This document shows positions 41,336 to 53,417 of a stretch of DNA of 64,000 nucleotides, piece by piece; the first letter of the stretch is position 1, and each line of letters opens with the position of its first letter. Origin of the DNA: Prorocentrum cordatum. Its lineage: Eukaryota; Sar; Dinophyceae; Prorocentrales; Prorocentraceae. The notes beneath the pieces were generated by a model, which saw only the letters and a list, made by a program, of their open reading frames with translations, had not been told where the DNA came from and did no database searches. The DNA lies in the NCBI GenBank assembly GCA_963575745.1, contig CAUYUJ010022063.1, forward strand, positions 62,001 through 126,000, written 5' to 3'. Made by a program: the position numbers and the translations under genes.

Positions 41336-42639
41336 AGACACCCCTCGCTGAAGGGGGCGAAGAATTGGAAGAGGACATTCGCTAAGCCACTCACGCCCTA
41401 CAGGGCTGGTGGGATTAAACTGCCCCGGGTAGCCTCACCCCCAAGAAAACTGAGGAGGAGACTCAACTCAAAGCGAACTGAAGCGCAAGCAGACTGGTGC
41501 TAACTGGCGGCCACTGGACACACACACACACACTCAAAGCGCAGGGTCTCCCCCCTCCCTATGGAAGAGGCTTGGTGTTTGAAGCGGCGGGGTGCGAGCA
41601 GCGCTTCAAGCGCGAAGGCTTCCCCTCACGACCCCTGGGGACGATGGGGGCGGTGGAGGGGGGGGGGGTCGCAGGGGCCCACACCTCGGGGTCCGCGGAG
41701 GCGCGCCCCCCCGATCTGCATCTACCGGGATGCTTCCTTGGTTCGCCGCGTTCTTCTGCGATTTCGGCAAGTCGGCGAGTCGGCGGAATGTATGCCCTAC
41801 GGCTCCAGCTCTTTTGATGCCGACCTCCGCCCTATTTTGCCGTGGCGGCTTGTGCCCTCCCTCTGCGGAACTGTTTGCCCTGCGCTTCCGAGGCGGGGAA
41901 TTCCGCCCCAGTTCTTGTTGCATCGCTTGGGGTGCAAATCCGACAGGATTCGCGAAGTTGCAAAATCTGCCGAAGCACGGCGGGTCTGACGTCAGGGCTG
42001 TTTTCCAAGAGTGGGGCCGGCCTCGGGTTGTCGCCGGAGGCAGGCCCACGGTGCTGCAGAGATCTCATGGGAGGCCCAGATTCAGAGGAGGGCACGGAGT
42101 GTGTGTTTACCCTCTGGACAACAACGCGCGTTGTGACCCCCCACCCCCTCGCCCTCTTTCCCTCCCCCCTCCTCCCCCATAACGTAACGCTCCACCTCTC
42201 AATGCGGCCCATGCGGCCCCCTCACTGCCGCAGTGCGCCCGGCACCACAGTCTGTCAAGGTTGGGGGCGGGGGCATTGAGACATTGCGTTATGCGCCCCC
42301 CGGCCCGCCCCCCCGCTCCCTCCCTCCAACGCCGGTTATCGCCGCGAGCAATATAGATGCTCTCATTCAGGGGAGGGCAAGTTGAGACAACGGCAGTTGG
42401 CCCTCGGGAGGCTCCCGGTCGCCACGTCTGGAAGCAGGTCGGACAACCGTTTCGTTTGCACCCCAGGAGGGGTCCAGGGACCGATTTGGAGCTGCCGTTG
42501 TCTCGACTCGCCCCGCTCCGAGATGGCCTCCAGAGCGCCGCTTCTCACGAGGCTCTGAGGGCCCCAGGGGCTCAAAGATGGCGCGGTGAGCGCGGAACAC
42601 GTCCTGGCCGGGAGCACGCCTGGCAACCCGCCGGCCTCC
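41336..42639. other. No gene recognised
   Basis: About 1.3 kb of GC-rich sequence with short overlapping frames on both strands, a (CA)n run near 41519-41534 and C-rich stretches near 42140-42180 and 42300-42330. Nothing matches a known family. Confidence 0.4.
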
Positions 42640-42720
42640 CGAGGAGAGCTTCCCGCTGCTGGCGTACAAGGCCCTGATGGTCGACGAGCTGAAGATGACC
42701 CTGCCAACCAGCGCTGGCGG
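42640..42720 (+). CDS. Candidate exon 1 of an FBT/BT1-type transporter
   Basis: Frame 2 reads FPLLAYKALMVDELKMTLPT just before a TCC tract. Known folate-biopterin transporters have a similar Tyr ... Asp-(Asp/Glu)-Leu-x-(Leu/Met)-(Ser/Thr)-Pro segment directly N-terminal to the conserved Leu-Pro-Trp block, which is found at 44915-45000 here. The assignment rests on collinearity with that block. By itself the peptide is too short to identify, and splice sites are not clear. Confidence 0.3.
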
Positions 42721-42762
42721 CGCGCACCAGGGGGCAGGGCGAGATGGGCGGCCTGCCTGCCT

Positions 42763-42860
42763 CCTCCTCCTCCTCCTTTTCCTCCTCCTCCTTTTCCTCC
42801 TCCTCCTCCTCCTCCTCCTCCTCCTCCTTTTCCTCCTCCTCCTCCTCCTCCTCCTCCTCG
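42763..42860. repeat. (TCC)n microsatellite
   Basis: TCC triplets with TTTTCC interruptions. Confidence 0.95.
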
Positions 42861-43067
42861 CCCTTCTTTCCCCGTCTTTGGGCCTTACGGGGTCCCGCTC
42901 GTCGCCACGGCCAGGCGCGGCTCCGAAGACGGGCCAGGATGGATCCCGGGAACGGCGTGCCCAGGAGCCCGTGGAGCCCCGGAGGCGGGGCGAGGGGAGG
43001 GGCATTCCGAGGAAGCCTCGGGCGGATGCTAATGGGGGCCACCCCCCACTAGTACCCGCCCGAAAGC

Positions 43068-43590
43068 CACCGCCTCGTAAAAGCTCCCCTGCCTCTTGAG
43101 AGGCCTTCTGGCAAGCCTTTGTGAGAGGATGGGGAGGGTCCGTTTCAGAAGCCCGTCGAGCCAGGGGCGATGGGGAGGGGCATTCCGAGGAAGCCGCCGC
43201 CTTTCAGAAGCCCCCCTGCCTCCTGAGAGGCTTCCTGAGAAGCCTCTGCGAGAGGAGCAGTCAGGCGTTGACATCAGGACTTCTTTGGGGGTCGGGAAGA
43301 GCCCTGCTTTTTGGGTCGCTCCCCAGATCCAGGTCGGGAAACCTGATCGAAGCCGAGGCTTGCCGTGGCCTCACAAGCCCCCTTCGTCCTTCCTTCGGCG
43401 TTCCTCATGACAGAACGCCGGCTGCATGGAGGAGCCGCTCCAGAGGCCCGCTGTGCCAAGAGGGACGAGGGGCGCGGCACTCCGAGGCGACCGCCGCCTC
43501 GCAGAAGCCCCCCCCCCCCCCTCGCCTCCCGAGAGGCCCCGCGAGGAGCCTCTGCGAGAGGACGAGGAGGATCCACTTCGGGAGCCCAGG
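43068..43590. repeat. Three copies of a roughly 90-bp repeat
   Basis: At 43068-43165, 43187-43262 and 43487-43590 the words CCGCCGCCT, AGAAGC, CCTGCCTCCTGAGAGGC and GAAGCCTCTGCGAGAGGA recur in order. GGGGCATTCCGAGGAAGCC also recurs at about 43001 and 43177. Confidence 0.6.
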
Positions 43591-43592
43591 CG

Positions 43593-43772
43593 TCCTCCTC
43601 CTCCTCCCCCTCATCTTCTTCCTCCTCCTCCTCCTCCTCCTCCTCCTCCTCCTCCTTCTCCTCTTCCTCCTCCTCCTCCTCCTCCTCCTCCTCCTCCGCC
43701 TCCGCCTCCGCCTCCTCCTCTTCCTCCTCCTCCTCCTCCTCCTCCTCCTCCTCCTCCTCCTCCTCCTCACCT
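43593..43772. repeat. (TCC)n microsatellite
   Basis: TCC triplets with a CGCCTC block near 43695-43715. Confidence 0.95.
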
Positions 43773-44914
43773 CGCATTAGTTCTCCCCCCTCCCCCCAGG
43801 GCCTGGGGACATGCGGGCTGCCCGGATGCCCCCAGGTCCGCTCCCTGGTCCCGGAGCCTGGGGGGAAGGGCCTCCGGAGGTCGAAGACTGCGAGACATCC
43901 GCCGCACGCAAGAGTGACCCTTCGCCAGAGTTCGGGGGCGGCCTAGAGGGGGGTGATGACGAGGGGGGGGAGTGGATATCATGGCGGGGGCCATGATATT
44001 TCTTCAGATTTCATGGCGCCTCTCCTTCTTTCATTGTTTCCCTGGCCGCCCCCCCCCCCCCCCCCCCGGGGCCGCGCACACGCCACTTGCGACCCCCCCC
44101 CCCCCGCTCTTGGACACCCCCCTCCTTGGCCGCCCCAGAGCAAGAGCGGCCCTTCGCCCGAGTGGCGTGGAGAGCGCGGGCCCACAGGGGCCCCAGCGCG
44201 GGCCTGCGCGCCAGGAGCCGGCCCCCCCCCCGCGGCTGCCCCGGGCCGCGCCCCACGGGCCGGTCGTGCTCGCCGCGGGGGCGCTCCTGCGCGTGGCCGG
44301 CGAGGCCCGCCGCCAGCTGTGCTCACGAGCGCGACTGTCAGGAAGCCTCCTCCCAAAGAGCTGGGCCAGCATTGCTTCGCTGACTTGCCAGGACGCTGGC
44401 CTCTGAATTCAACAAATACTTGTTTTGGAATTCAGAAGATTGGGTTTTGGAATTCGAAAAACTGGTTTTTGAATTCAAAACTTATAAAACGGGTTTTTGA
44501 ACGGATTTGCATTCAAGAACCAGTTTCTTGCGCACGTTCTCCCCTCCAGCGTCAGCGTCATCAGAAACACTTGGCCCAGGCTTGTCTCAAACAACTTCCA
44601 GAAGCTGGCCCAAATCTCTCACATGCTAATTTTCTTGATCATCTTTTTGGCTGTAGGGGAAGGTCTCCCGCCCCTTCAGATCGACGATCCTCACGGCGTG
44701 AGTTAGCCCAACGCTCGCGCTACGCGTTCAGCTCGAAGGCACGCCGCCTGTGGGCCAGCGTGCTATCGAGCGTCGCCCTTCATGCAACGCCCGCGTCGTA
44801 CTGAAGGCCTTCGGTGGACAAGCGCACGTTGGCGCCAGGACCACGCTCTGAGGATCATCGAGCAGCCAGGCCCCCCATCGCCCTGACCCCCCCTTCTGTG
44901 CGCCGCCGACCATT
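43773..44914. other. Putative intron/intergenic sequence with C-runs and a GAATTC cluster
   Basis: Long C-runs lie at 44048-44067 and 44092-44105. Positions 44402-44480 contain four GAATTC palindromes within repeated TTTTGGAATTC/TTTTTGAATTC words. No complete gene is recognised. It would lie inside the candidate transporter gene if the flanking exons are real. Confidence 0.4.
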
Positions 44915-45000
44915 AGCAACTTCTACGCCGTCACGTTCCTGCCGTGGATGTGGAAGCCCGTGTACGGCTGGCTGTCCGACAGCTGTCCCGTGTTCGGAGA
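44915..45000 (+). CDS. Candidate exon 2 of an FBT/BT1-type transporter
   Basis: Frame 2 reads NFYAVTFLPWMWKPVYGWLS and then DSCPVFG. The Leu-Pro-Trp-x-x-Lys-Pro-x-Tyr-Gly-x-x-Ser-Asp signature is characteristic of the folate-biopterin transporter (FBT/BT1) branch of the major facilitator superfamily, where it spans the loop after an early membrane helix. An AG at 44915-44916 could be the 3' splice site; the donor is unclear because the sequence soon enters a GAC array. These transporters move folates or pterins across the plasma or plastid membrane. The substrate here cannot be inferred. Confidence 0.5.
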
Positions 45001-45064
45001 CGGGGTGCCGCCGCACGACCCGCCCGCCTGCCCCTGGCATGGGGCTCTGAGGATAATCAGGCAA

Positions 45065-45380
<316 letters not shown>

Positions 45381-45552
45381 TCTCAGATAGGGCCCCACCC
45401 TCGGCGCACCTCGCCCCTTTCCGGCGGGCGGTTGCGTCGGCAGGGCGGCGGAGGGGGCGGCACGAGCGAGGCGGCGCGAGACGCGTCGGGGGGCTCCGCG
45501 ACGGGGGCCAATGCAAACGGGCCCAGACATGGTCGCGTGGACCTCGGGGGTC

Positions 45553-45795
45553 CTCCTCCTCCTCCCTCCTCCTCCTCCTCCTCTCCTCCTCCTCTCTCTC
45601 CTCCTCCTCCTCCTCCTCTCTCCTCTCCTCTCCTCCTCCTCCTCCTCCTCCCCCCTCCTCCTCCTCCTCCTCCTCTCTCCTCCTTCCTCCTCCTCCTCCT
45701 CCTCCTGCTGAACCTGGACCCCCTGGTCGCCCTCGTGGCTTCCAGGGGGCACTGAGGTCCGTACCTCCTCCTCCTGCTCCTCCTCCTCCTGCACC
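45553..45795. repeat. TCC/CTCTCC tracts
   Basis: TCC and CTCTCC runs at 45553-45705 and 45765-45795. Confidence 0.9.
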
Positions 45796-45818
45796 CTCCA
45801 GACGTGGTCGCGTCGTAA

Positions 45819-46417
45819 ATTATCCCAGTGCGACCCTACCTAGAAGTTGGAGCCCCTAGGAAAGCAGCTTTAGTAGCAACAGTAAAGCTGAGCTAAAGCT
45901 AAAGCTAAGCTAAAGCTAAGTTGAAGCTAAGCTAAAGCTAAAGCTAAAGCTAAAGCTAACGCTAAGCAAAAGCTAAGCAAAAGCTAAGCTAAAGCTAAGC
46001 TAAAGCTAAGCTGAAGCTAAGCTGAAGCTAAGCTGAAGCTAAGCTAAAGCTGAGCTAAAGTTAAGCTAAAGCTGAGCTGAGGTTAAAGCTAAAGCTAAGC
46101 TAAAGCTAAGCTAAAGCTGAGCTAAAGCTGAGCTCTAAAGCTAAAGCTAAAGCTAAGCTAAAGTTAAGCTAAAGCTAAGCTGAAGCTGAGCTGAAGCTAA
46201 GCTAAAGCTAAGTTAAAGCTAAACTAAGGCTAAGCTAACGCTAAGCTAACGTTAAAGCTAAAGCTAAGCTAAAGCTAAGCTGAAGCTACAGCTCCCAGGG
46301 GACTGGGGGAACCGCGGGGCGGGGACCGGGGGAACCGCCCGGGGCGCTTTCCATTGCCCGGCCTTTTAAGCTAAGAGAGTAAGAACCCTTCTAGGCAGAG
46401 CCTAGGTAGGGAAAAAG
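45819..46417. repeat. TIR-bounded satellite module 4 (GCTAAA/GCTAA units)
   Basis: The head ATTATCCCAGTGCGACCC has CCCTACCTAG at 45834-45843. The core (45880-46290) alternates AAGCTAAGCT and AAAGCT. The tail (46291-46417) contains GGGGACTGGGGGAACCG and CCTAGGTAGGG at 46401-46411. It is more than 30 kb from the other three modules and is flanked by unrelated sequence, so both ends of the unit can be read here. Confidence 0.85.
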
Positions 46418-46429
46418 TCTGGGCGGAGG

Positions 46430-46490
46430 TTTTTCACCGGTTTCGGCCTCCGGGGGCCCTCGCTCGGGCCCGGGGCCGTCAAAAAAAGAC
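46430..46490 (+). repeat. Dispersed repeat family B fragment
   Basis: GGTTTCGGCCTCCGGGGGCC, then GGGCCCGGGGCCGTCAA, nearly the same as 1085-1135. Confidence 0.6.
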
Positions 46491-46599
46491 GCAGGAGGAA
46501 CAATTGGTCCTGGGGAACGGGTCGGGAATTCCGGGGGCGCCGTATTGAAAAAATCAGGACGTCGCATGTCTGGTGGGGTCAGTCAGTCAGAGCGCGGGA

Positions 46600-46735
46600 T
46601 TGTGCAGGATCCTGCAGGGCCAGGGGCGCACTGACCCTGGCTTGGGTGCAGGATCATGCAGGATTTTGCAGGAACCTGCAGGGCCTGACTGACCCGGGAC
46701 TGGATGGACCCGGGTCAAAAGATCCTCGACACGTG
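46600..46735. repeat. Short GTGCAGGATC direct repeats
   Basis: GTGCAGGATC(C/A)TGCAGG occurs twice with CCTGCAGGGCC and (A/G)CTGACC words between, partly palindromic through CCTGCAGG. Confidence 0.5.
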
Positions 46736-46800
46736 TGAATCAAGGGTTCTTAAACCATTTGGACCCCCCCTGGCGATAACCGGCGTGAGCAGGGGGGGGG

Positions 46801-46890
46801 CCTGATAACATGGCGATTCGTTCTGGCGCCGTCTGAATGGCCGAGTCCCAGATCAAATGGCGCCAGTGCGAATCGTGATGTTACCAGGGG
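46801..46890. repeat. Imperfect hairpin with 25-bp arms
   Basis: The left arm 46806-46830 (TAACATGGCGATTCG ... CTGGCGCC) and right arm 46859-46883 pair at 21 of 25 positions across a 28-nt loop. G/C runs lie outside both arms. It is non-coding and may be a small foldback element. Confidence 0.65.
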
Positions 46891-47394
46891 GGCAGGGGGA
46901 GGAGGGGGGAGAGGGAGGGGGCGTTACCGCGAATAATCCAAGAATGAGCTACAGTGCGAGCATCATGTATGCATCTGGCTAGGCGCCGTAAGATGTGGGA
47001 GTACACTAATAGTTCGTGCGTCGGGGCTTGATATTTGCACGCCTGCACCTTCGCGCCGTAGCAGCTATTACGCTGAGAACCGTCCTCATTAGCGCATCAC
47101 GGCCTTAGGCCATAAACGCTCTCGACTTGCAATGGCAGCCTTGCCAGCAAGTGCGCTTGATATTCGCTTGACGATCTTTCTACTGAAACAATTCGGAAAA
47201 CAAAGCCCTGTGGCTTGAATGCGCGGAAATGGCGCTTTGGGTTGGTTTCTGTTGCCGACGATGTTGTTTTCACTATGGCTTCACGTCTGTAAGTGTATCT
47301 GATCCTGGGGCGAAGGTTCACAGCCCATCCCACCTCTTCAAGATAGGATAGGTCCCAGGGTTCCACAACCCCCCCCAAGATGAGATGGGAGGTG
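46891..47394. other. No gene recognised
   Basis: Moderate-GC sequence with no recognisable features on either strand. Confidence 0.4.
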
Positions 47395-47568
47395 GGGACG
47401 ACGACGACGCCGACGACGACGATGACGACGCAGACGCCGACACCGACGCCGATGCCGACGCCGACGCCGACGGAAGGCGACGACGACGACGCCGCCGACG
47501 ACGACGACGCAGACGCCGACTACGACGACTACGACGATGACAACGACGACGACGGCGAAGACCACGAG

Positions 47569-47637
<69 letters not shown>

Positions 47638-49035
47638 TACGACTACGACTACGACGCCGACGACGCCCACGACGACGACGACGATGACAAAACGACGCCG
47701 ACGCCGACGCCGACGCTGACGGAAGGCGACGACGACGACGCCGACGATGACGACAAAACGTCGCAGACGCCGACGCCGTCGACGCCGACGCTGACGGAAG
47801 GCGACGACGACGAAGACGAGGACGACGCCGACGACGACGTCGACGACGGCGGCGACGACATTGACGCGACGACGCTGACGACGACGATGATGACTTCGAC
47901 GGTGACAACGACGACGACGACAACGCAGATGCCGACGCCAACGCCGACGCCGACGCCGACGGAAGGCGACGACGACGCTGACGACGACGACGACGACGAT
48001 GACGACGCAGACGCCGACGCCGACGCCGACGCCGAGGCCGCCCACGACGCCGGCGACGGCGACAACGACGACGACAACGATGACGTTGGCGACGACGACG
48101 ATGACGACGACGACAAAGACGCCCACGACGACGACGACGATGTCGACGATGACGACGACGACGGTAACGACGACGACGACGCCGACGACGGCGACAACGA
48201 CGAGGACGACGACGACGACAACGCGGACGACGAAGACGAGGGCGACGACGACAACGACGACGACAACGACGACGACGAGTATGACGATGACAACGACCAC
48301 TACGACGACAACCACGACGATGGCGACGACGACGACGACGACGAAAACGAGGACGACGACGACGCCGACGCCAACGACGACGACGACGACGATAACAACG
48401 ACGACAACGACGACGACGACGCCGACGACGACGCCGACGACGACGACGACGGCGACGACGACGATGATGATGACGCGCACGCCGACGCCGACGCCGACGC
48501 CGTCGGAAGGCGACGATGCCGGCGACGACAATTACAACGCCAGCGAAGACGATGACGGCGACGATGACGGCGACGACGACGACGACACAGACGCTGACGA
48601 CGACGCCGACGCCAACCCGACGGAAGGCGACGACGACGACGACGACAACAACGACAACCACGATGACGTCGACGACGACAACGACGACGCCGACGACCAC
48701 AACGACGACGTCGACGACGATGATGATGGCGCAGGCGCCGACGCCGATGCCGACGCCGACGACGACTGAAGGCGACGACGATTACGAGAACGACGACGCC
48801 GACGATGACGACGACGATGACGATGGCGACGACGTCGACAGCGACAACGGCGACGCTGACGACGATGATGACGACGACGATAACGACGACGACGATGACG
48901 AGTATGACGATGACGACGACGACAATGATGACGCAGGCGCCGACGCCGATGCCGACGCCGACGACAACGGAAGGCGACGCCGCCGACGACGACGACGTTG
49001 CCGACGCCGACGACGACGACGACGACGACCCAAGA
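47395..49035. repeat. 1.64-kb GAC/GCC triplet array with a higher-order unit
   Basis: CGACGA and CGCCGACGC triplets throughout. The word GGAAGGCGA (once TGAAGGCGA) punctuates the array at about 47472, 47721, 47795, 47961, 48504, 48622, 48767 and 48968, usually after a CGCCGACGCCGACG block. Frames of several hundred codons here are repeat translations. Confidence 0.95.
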
Positions 49036-50099
49036 CGACTACGAATCACCCCACACCCACCAGGGGGGGGGGAACCGGCACCCACGACCGCAGGGGTGTG
49101 TGGGAGCGCTCCCATTCGCGAGGCCTTCGCGAGCCTCAAAGGTGTACCCAAGCTGCGGGGGAGGGGTCCCGATCCCACATATATTGAGGGGGGGGAGCAA
49201 AACCTTGGATCATATATGCCTGGTGAGGTCGGGTAGGACGTAGTGTTTTCAACGCCTGCCCCCCCCCCTCTCTCTCTGTCTGTCTCTCTTCTCGCTTCTC
49301 TCCCTCGCCCTCCCCGTCTCTTGCTCGTAGCGTCCGTCGCCAATCACAGCGGTGTGGAAGATGTGTTCGCTCTCCCTTCGCGTGCTCTCTCGTAGTTTTT
49401 GAAGGGGGGTGGGAATCAAGGGGACCCCAAACAAAACGTCCCGACCGTCCGAGGACTGGAAAGACCCCGCCATGACGCGCCCACCCTCTGTGCAAATGGG
49501 CCGGGGGGAGCGAGGAGGTTCTGCGTGATTGGGGGGGGGGTCAGGTTCGCTGGGCGCTTGGGATGTTCGGGGAGGGCCGCCCCCCCCCGATTCGACCAAC
49601 AAACACACACGACCCACCCCATCAACGGCCCTCCATGCTGCGCTGCGTCCCACTGGGCGCCAAAACCCACGCCAGATGTTCTGGCATACGCGAAGGCCCC
49701 TGGGGCCTTCGGTGGGCTGGTGTCGCTTGTTTTTTTGGTCCACTGATGTTCGACGTGTCGGGGCATGCTTCTTCCCTAAGCGCTCGTGAAACGCGCTCTC
49801 TCTCTCTCTCTCTTTCTGTCTCCCTTTCGTTGTTGGCTTGACAGTGTGAGCGAGTGGTGCCCTGTGGACGAGCGCGCGCGCGCTGAGACGGGGGGCCCAC
49901 GCATCGGTTGCCATGCTGCGCAAGCGGTTGCCGATCAACTGTGGAGCAGGGTATGGTCAAGAGGAGAAAGAGGAGGGTAAGGAGGAGGTGGGGGGGAGGA
50001 AGAGGAGGAGGAAAAGAGGGAGGAGCATTGGAGAGAGGGAAAAGGGAAAAAGAGAGGAGGAATGAGCTGGAGGAAGAGGGGAGGTGAGGAGGATCTGGA
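49036..50099. other. No gene recognised
   Basis: About 1 kb of mixed sequence with G-runs, short (TC)n runs at 49798-49820 and several overlapping short frames. No motif is identifiable. Confidence 0.4.
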
Positions 50100-50225
50100 G
50101 GGATGAGGAGGAGGAGGAGGAGGTGGAGGAGAAGGAGGAGGAGGAGAAGGAATTGGAGGAGTTGGAGGAATTGGAGGAGGAGGAGGAGGAGGAGGAGGAG
50201 GAGGAGGAGGAGGAGGAGGAGGGGG
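50100..50225. repeat. (GGA)n microsatellite
   Basis: GGA/GAA triplets. Confidence 0.9.
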
Positions 50226-50374
50226 GGGAGGCGAGGCGGAGGGGAGGGGGAGGGGGAGTGGGACAAGTTAGGTGCGCTCGCGTCAACATCTGACATCCTA
50301 CCCCTCCCTCCCATCCCTTACCATGGCGCTGATTTTCTCTATCCGCGGACGCGTGTCGTAGCGGACCTGTGGCT

Positions 50375-50830
50375 CCGCGCGCGTGTGCGTAGTGGGTGGT
50401 GGTGCGCGTGCGTGCGTGCGTGTGTGCGTGGTTGTGGTTGTTGTGGTGGTGGTGTGCATGTGTGTGTGCGTGTGTGCGCGTGTGCTGTGGTGTGACGTGG
50501 TGTGGCGTCTTGGTGGTTTGGTGGTGGGCCAGGTGCGTACGTGCGTGATGGCGGTGGTGGTGGTGGCGGTGGTGGTGGTGGTGTGTGTGTGTGTGTGTGT
50601 GTCTGTGTGTGTGCGTGTGCGTGTGTGTGTGTGTGCGTTGTGTATGTGTGTGTGTGTGGTGTGTGTGTGCGTGTGTGCGTGCTGCGTCTGTGTGTGTGCG
50701 CGCGTGTGATGTGGTGTGACGCGGTGTAAGCGTGGTGGTGGTGGGTGGGGTAGTGCGGTGGTGGTGGCGGTGCGCGGTGGTGGTGCGCGTGCGTGCGTGC
50801 GTGCGTTGGTGGGTGGAAGTGGCGGTGGGT
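50375..50830. repeat. (GT)n/GTGCGT-rich tract
   Basis: Alternating purine-pyrimidine GT, GTGC and GTGG words with very little A. Such sequence can adopt Z-DNA. Confidence 0.85.
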
Positions 50831-51799
50831 GTGCGTGCGGCGGGGCGGGGCGTGGTGCGGCGCGGTGGTGGCGGGCGGATGGGCGCGCGAGAAAGAGGCC
50901 CGCGCTGGGGCGAGAACGCCATCCTGAACGACGGAGGCAAAACACAGATCCGAAAATGAGGCCCACGCTGCAGCGGGAGCACGATTCGGAACGATTCGGG
51001 AGCAGAAATGAGGCCGGCGCCTCAGCGAGAGTAGCATTTTGAAAAAACGCAGGCGAAAACCCAACTCCCGGGAATCCTGTGTGTAAAAAAAACAGTACGC
51101 GGGGGGGGGTCGGCCACTCCCAGCACGCCATCAGGGGAAGAGGGAGAGTAGTATTCATATTGAGGAGGAGGAGGAGTAGGAGGAGGAGGAGGAGGAGGAG
51201 GAGGATTATGCTGGATTCTGCTGCTCGATTGAACACGATGCCCCATGGAATAGTGCCGCGAGTCGTCCTGGCCGCATCGGGCCTCCCCCGAGCCGAGCCA
51301 GAACGCCGTGCCCTCTGGGGGCTTGCCTCAAAGGGGCTCCTCACAAAATCTTCCGCGAGCTGATCTCGGCACTGCAGCCTATACTGGCTCGTCGGATCCC
51401 CGCTGCAACAGAGCCTGCTGCCACTGCCTTGGTTCTCGCACGACTCGATCCCCGCACTGTAGCTGAGATCCTTCCCGGCCCCACGATCCCCGAAGTGTTC
51501 TCGAATGAGTTGATCTTAAGAGGAGGAGGGGAGGGGAGGAAAGGTGGAGGAGGAGGGGAGGAGAGGAGGAGAAGGGAATGGAGGAAGGAGGAGAGGAACA
51601 ATCAGAGGAGGAGAGGGAAGAGGAGAGGGAGGAGGACAGGAGAAGGAGGACAATCAGAGGGCGACGACGGTACCCACGAGGGGCGTCATGCGCCACCTGG
51701 CTCGCGCAGCCGGCGGACTCCACCGCGTCCCCTACATCCCGGGCGGGCCCGAGCGGGGCGCCCGCGTTGGCCTTTCGTGCTCACAGCAGGAGGTCGTCG
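50831..51799. other. Mostly unannotated, with GGA-rich patches
   Basis: GGA-rich patches lie at 51165-51210 and 51525-51655. At 51680-51780 a + strand frame (GVMRHLARAAGGLHRVPYI) looks exon-like but is unassigned. Confidence 0.35.
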
Positions 51800-52225
51800 T
51801 CGTTCTCCTCCTCCTCCTCCTCCTCCTCCTCCTCCTCCTCCTCCTCCTTCTCCTCCTCCTCCTCCTCCTCCTCCTCCTGCTCCTCCTTCTCCTCCTGCTG
51901 TTCGTCGCCCTCCTCCTCCTCCCACCTCGCCCTGCCCGCACCACCGTTCCCCCCCCCGTGTTGGGGCACGCCAGCCTGCGTCGTCCTCTTGGTTCTCGTC
52001 GTCCTCGTCATCCTGCTGCTCGTCCTCCCACTCGTCGTCCTCGACGTCCTGCTTGTCCTCCTGCTTGCCTTCGTCGTCGTCCTCCTCCTCCTCCTCTCCT
52101 CCTCCTCCTCCTCCTCTTCCTCGTCCTCGTTGTTATCCTCCTTCTCCTCCTCCTTGTTATCCTCCTCGTCGTCCTCCTCCTTCTCCTCCTCCTCATCCTT
52201 CTCCTCCTCTTCCTCCTCTTCCTCC

Positions 52226-52257
<32 letters not shown>

Positions 52258-52275
52258 CTCTCTTGCTGCTCGTCG
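51800..52275. repeat. TCC-rich polypyrimidine tracts
   Basis: TCC runs at 51805-51900, TCGTCC-rich sequence at 51985-52080, and TCC again at 52080-52262. Confidence 0.9.
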
Positions 52276-53002
52276 CCCTCCTCCGCTTCCTCGTCCTAGT
52301 CCATATGCGGTCGCTCCATCCGTGGAAGATGGGCTAGGTGCTCTTTGAATCTGCAGCGCGCTTGGTAATCCTCCACTCTTCTTCCCCCTCCCTCATTTCC
52401 CTCCTTCTCCTCAGCATCCCTCATCCTCCTCCCGTGTCCTCCCCCTCCTCGTCCCCCACACCCTGTCATTACAAACAGTTCGCAGACCAACATTACACGG
52501 ATGGAGGGTGGTTGATTCCTAACGTGTGATTCTCGCCTCAGCGCAGCACGCTCGCCTCAGAAGTTTCCACCAGCTGCGCGATGAAGGATGCGACTTCCAG
52601 ACCAGGAGAGCATTTTGCTGACAGGGGGTCTTTCGCCAATGTTAGGATACGGTCGAAATTCTTGGTCCAAGCAAGTTCCAGGACAGGTCCGAGAATGAGG
52701 GAGAACGAGGAGGAGGACGACGAGGATGAAGAGGAGGGAGTTGGGAGTAAGGAGGAGGGGGAGGAGAAGGGAGGATAACGAACAGGTTGCCACATATCCA
52801 GGCATGCTTTCGGTGGAGGAAGGGAGGAGGAGCTCCTCCCCCCCCCTCCTCCCCCCATGCCGGCCGCATCCCTCTACACCCCCTCCACACTCCCGTTTCA
52901 CTCTCTCACTCCCGTCCTCCATCCTTTCGTCATCTGGTTTCTGAATGCCTCCTCTTCCCTCCCTCCCTCCCTCCCCCTTTTTGGTAAGTTTTTTTTTTTT
53001 TT
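52276..53002. other. No gene recognised
   Basis: Pyrimidine-rich then mixed sequence with a GGA-rich patch at 52700-52770. No recognisable domain. Confidence 0.4.
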
Positions 53003-53003
53003 G

Positions 53004-53037
<34 letters not shown>

Positions 53038-53417
53038 TCACCCCACACGCGCGTGGGAGTGATCGTACGGCGGGCAGGGGAGGAACGATCAGTGGATGAG
53101 GAGAGGAGGAGGAGGAGGAGGAGGAGGAGGAGGAGGAGCAGGAGGAGGAGGAGGAGGAAGAGGAGGCGGAAGAGGAGGAGGAGGAAGAGGACGAGGAAGA
53201 GAAAGAGGAAGAGAAAGAGGAGGAGGCGGAGGAGGAGGGGGGAGGCGGGGTAGGGAGGGGGGAGGGAGGGATGGTTGGGAGAAGGAGGAGGAGGATTAGG
53301 AGAGGAGGAAGGGAGTGAGGTGAGTAGGGAAGAGGAGAGCAGATCAGGAAGATGGGGGGGGGGGGGGAGGGAGGGGGAGGAGGTCGACGTGGGGGGCGGG
53401 CGGCATCCTCCTCCTGC
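53003..53417. repeat. (TC)n then GGA-rich tract
   Basis: (TC)n at about 53009-53035, then GGA/GAA-rich purine sequence to about 53395. Confidence 0.9.

Noticed and set aside
47318-49343. Several 200-460-codon frames of Asp, Thr, Arg or Val repeats
   Set aside because: Translations of the GAC/GCC array, with no non-repetitive domain attached.
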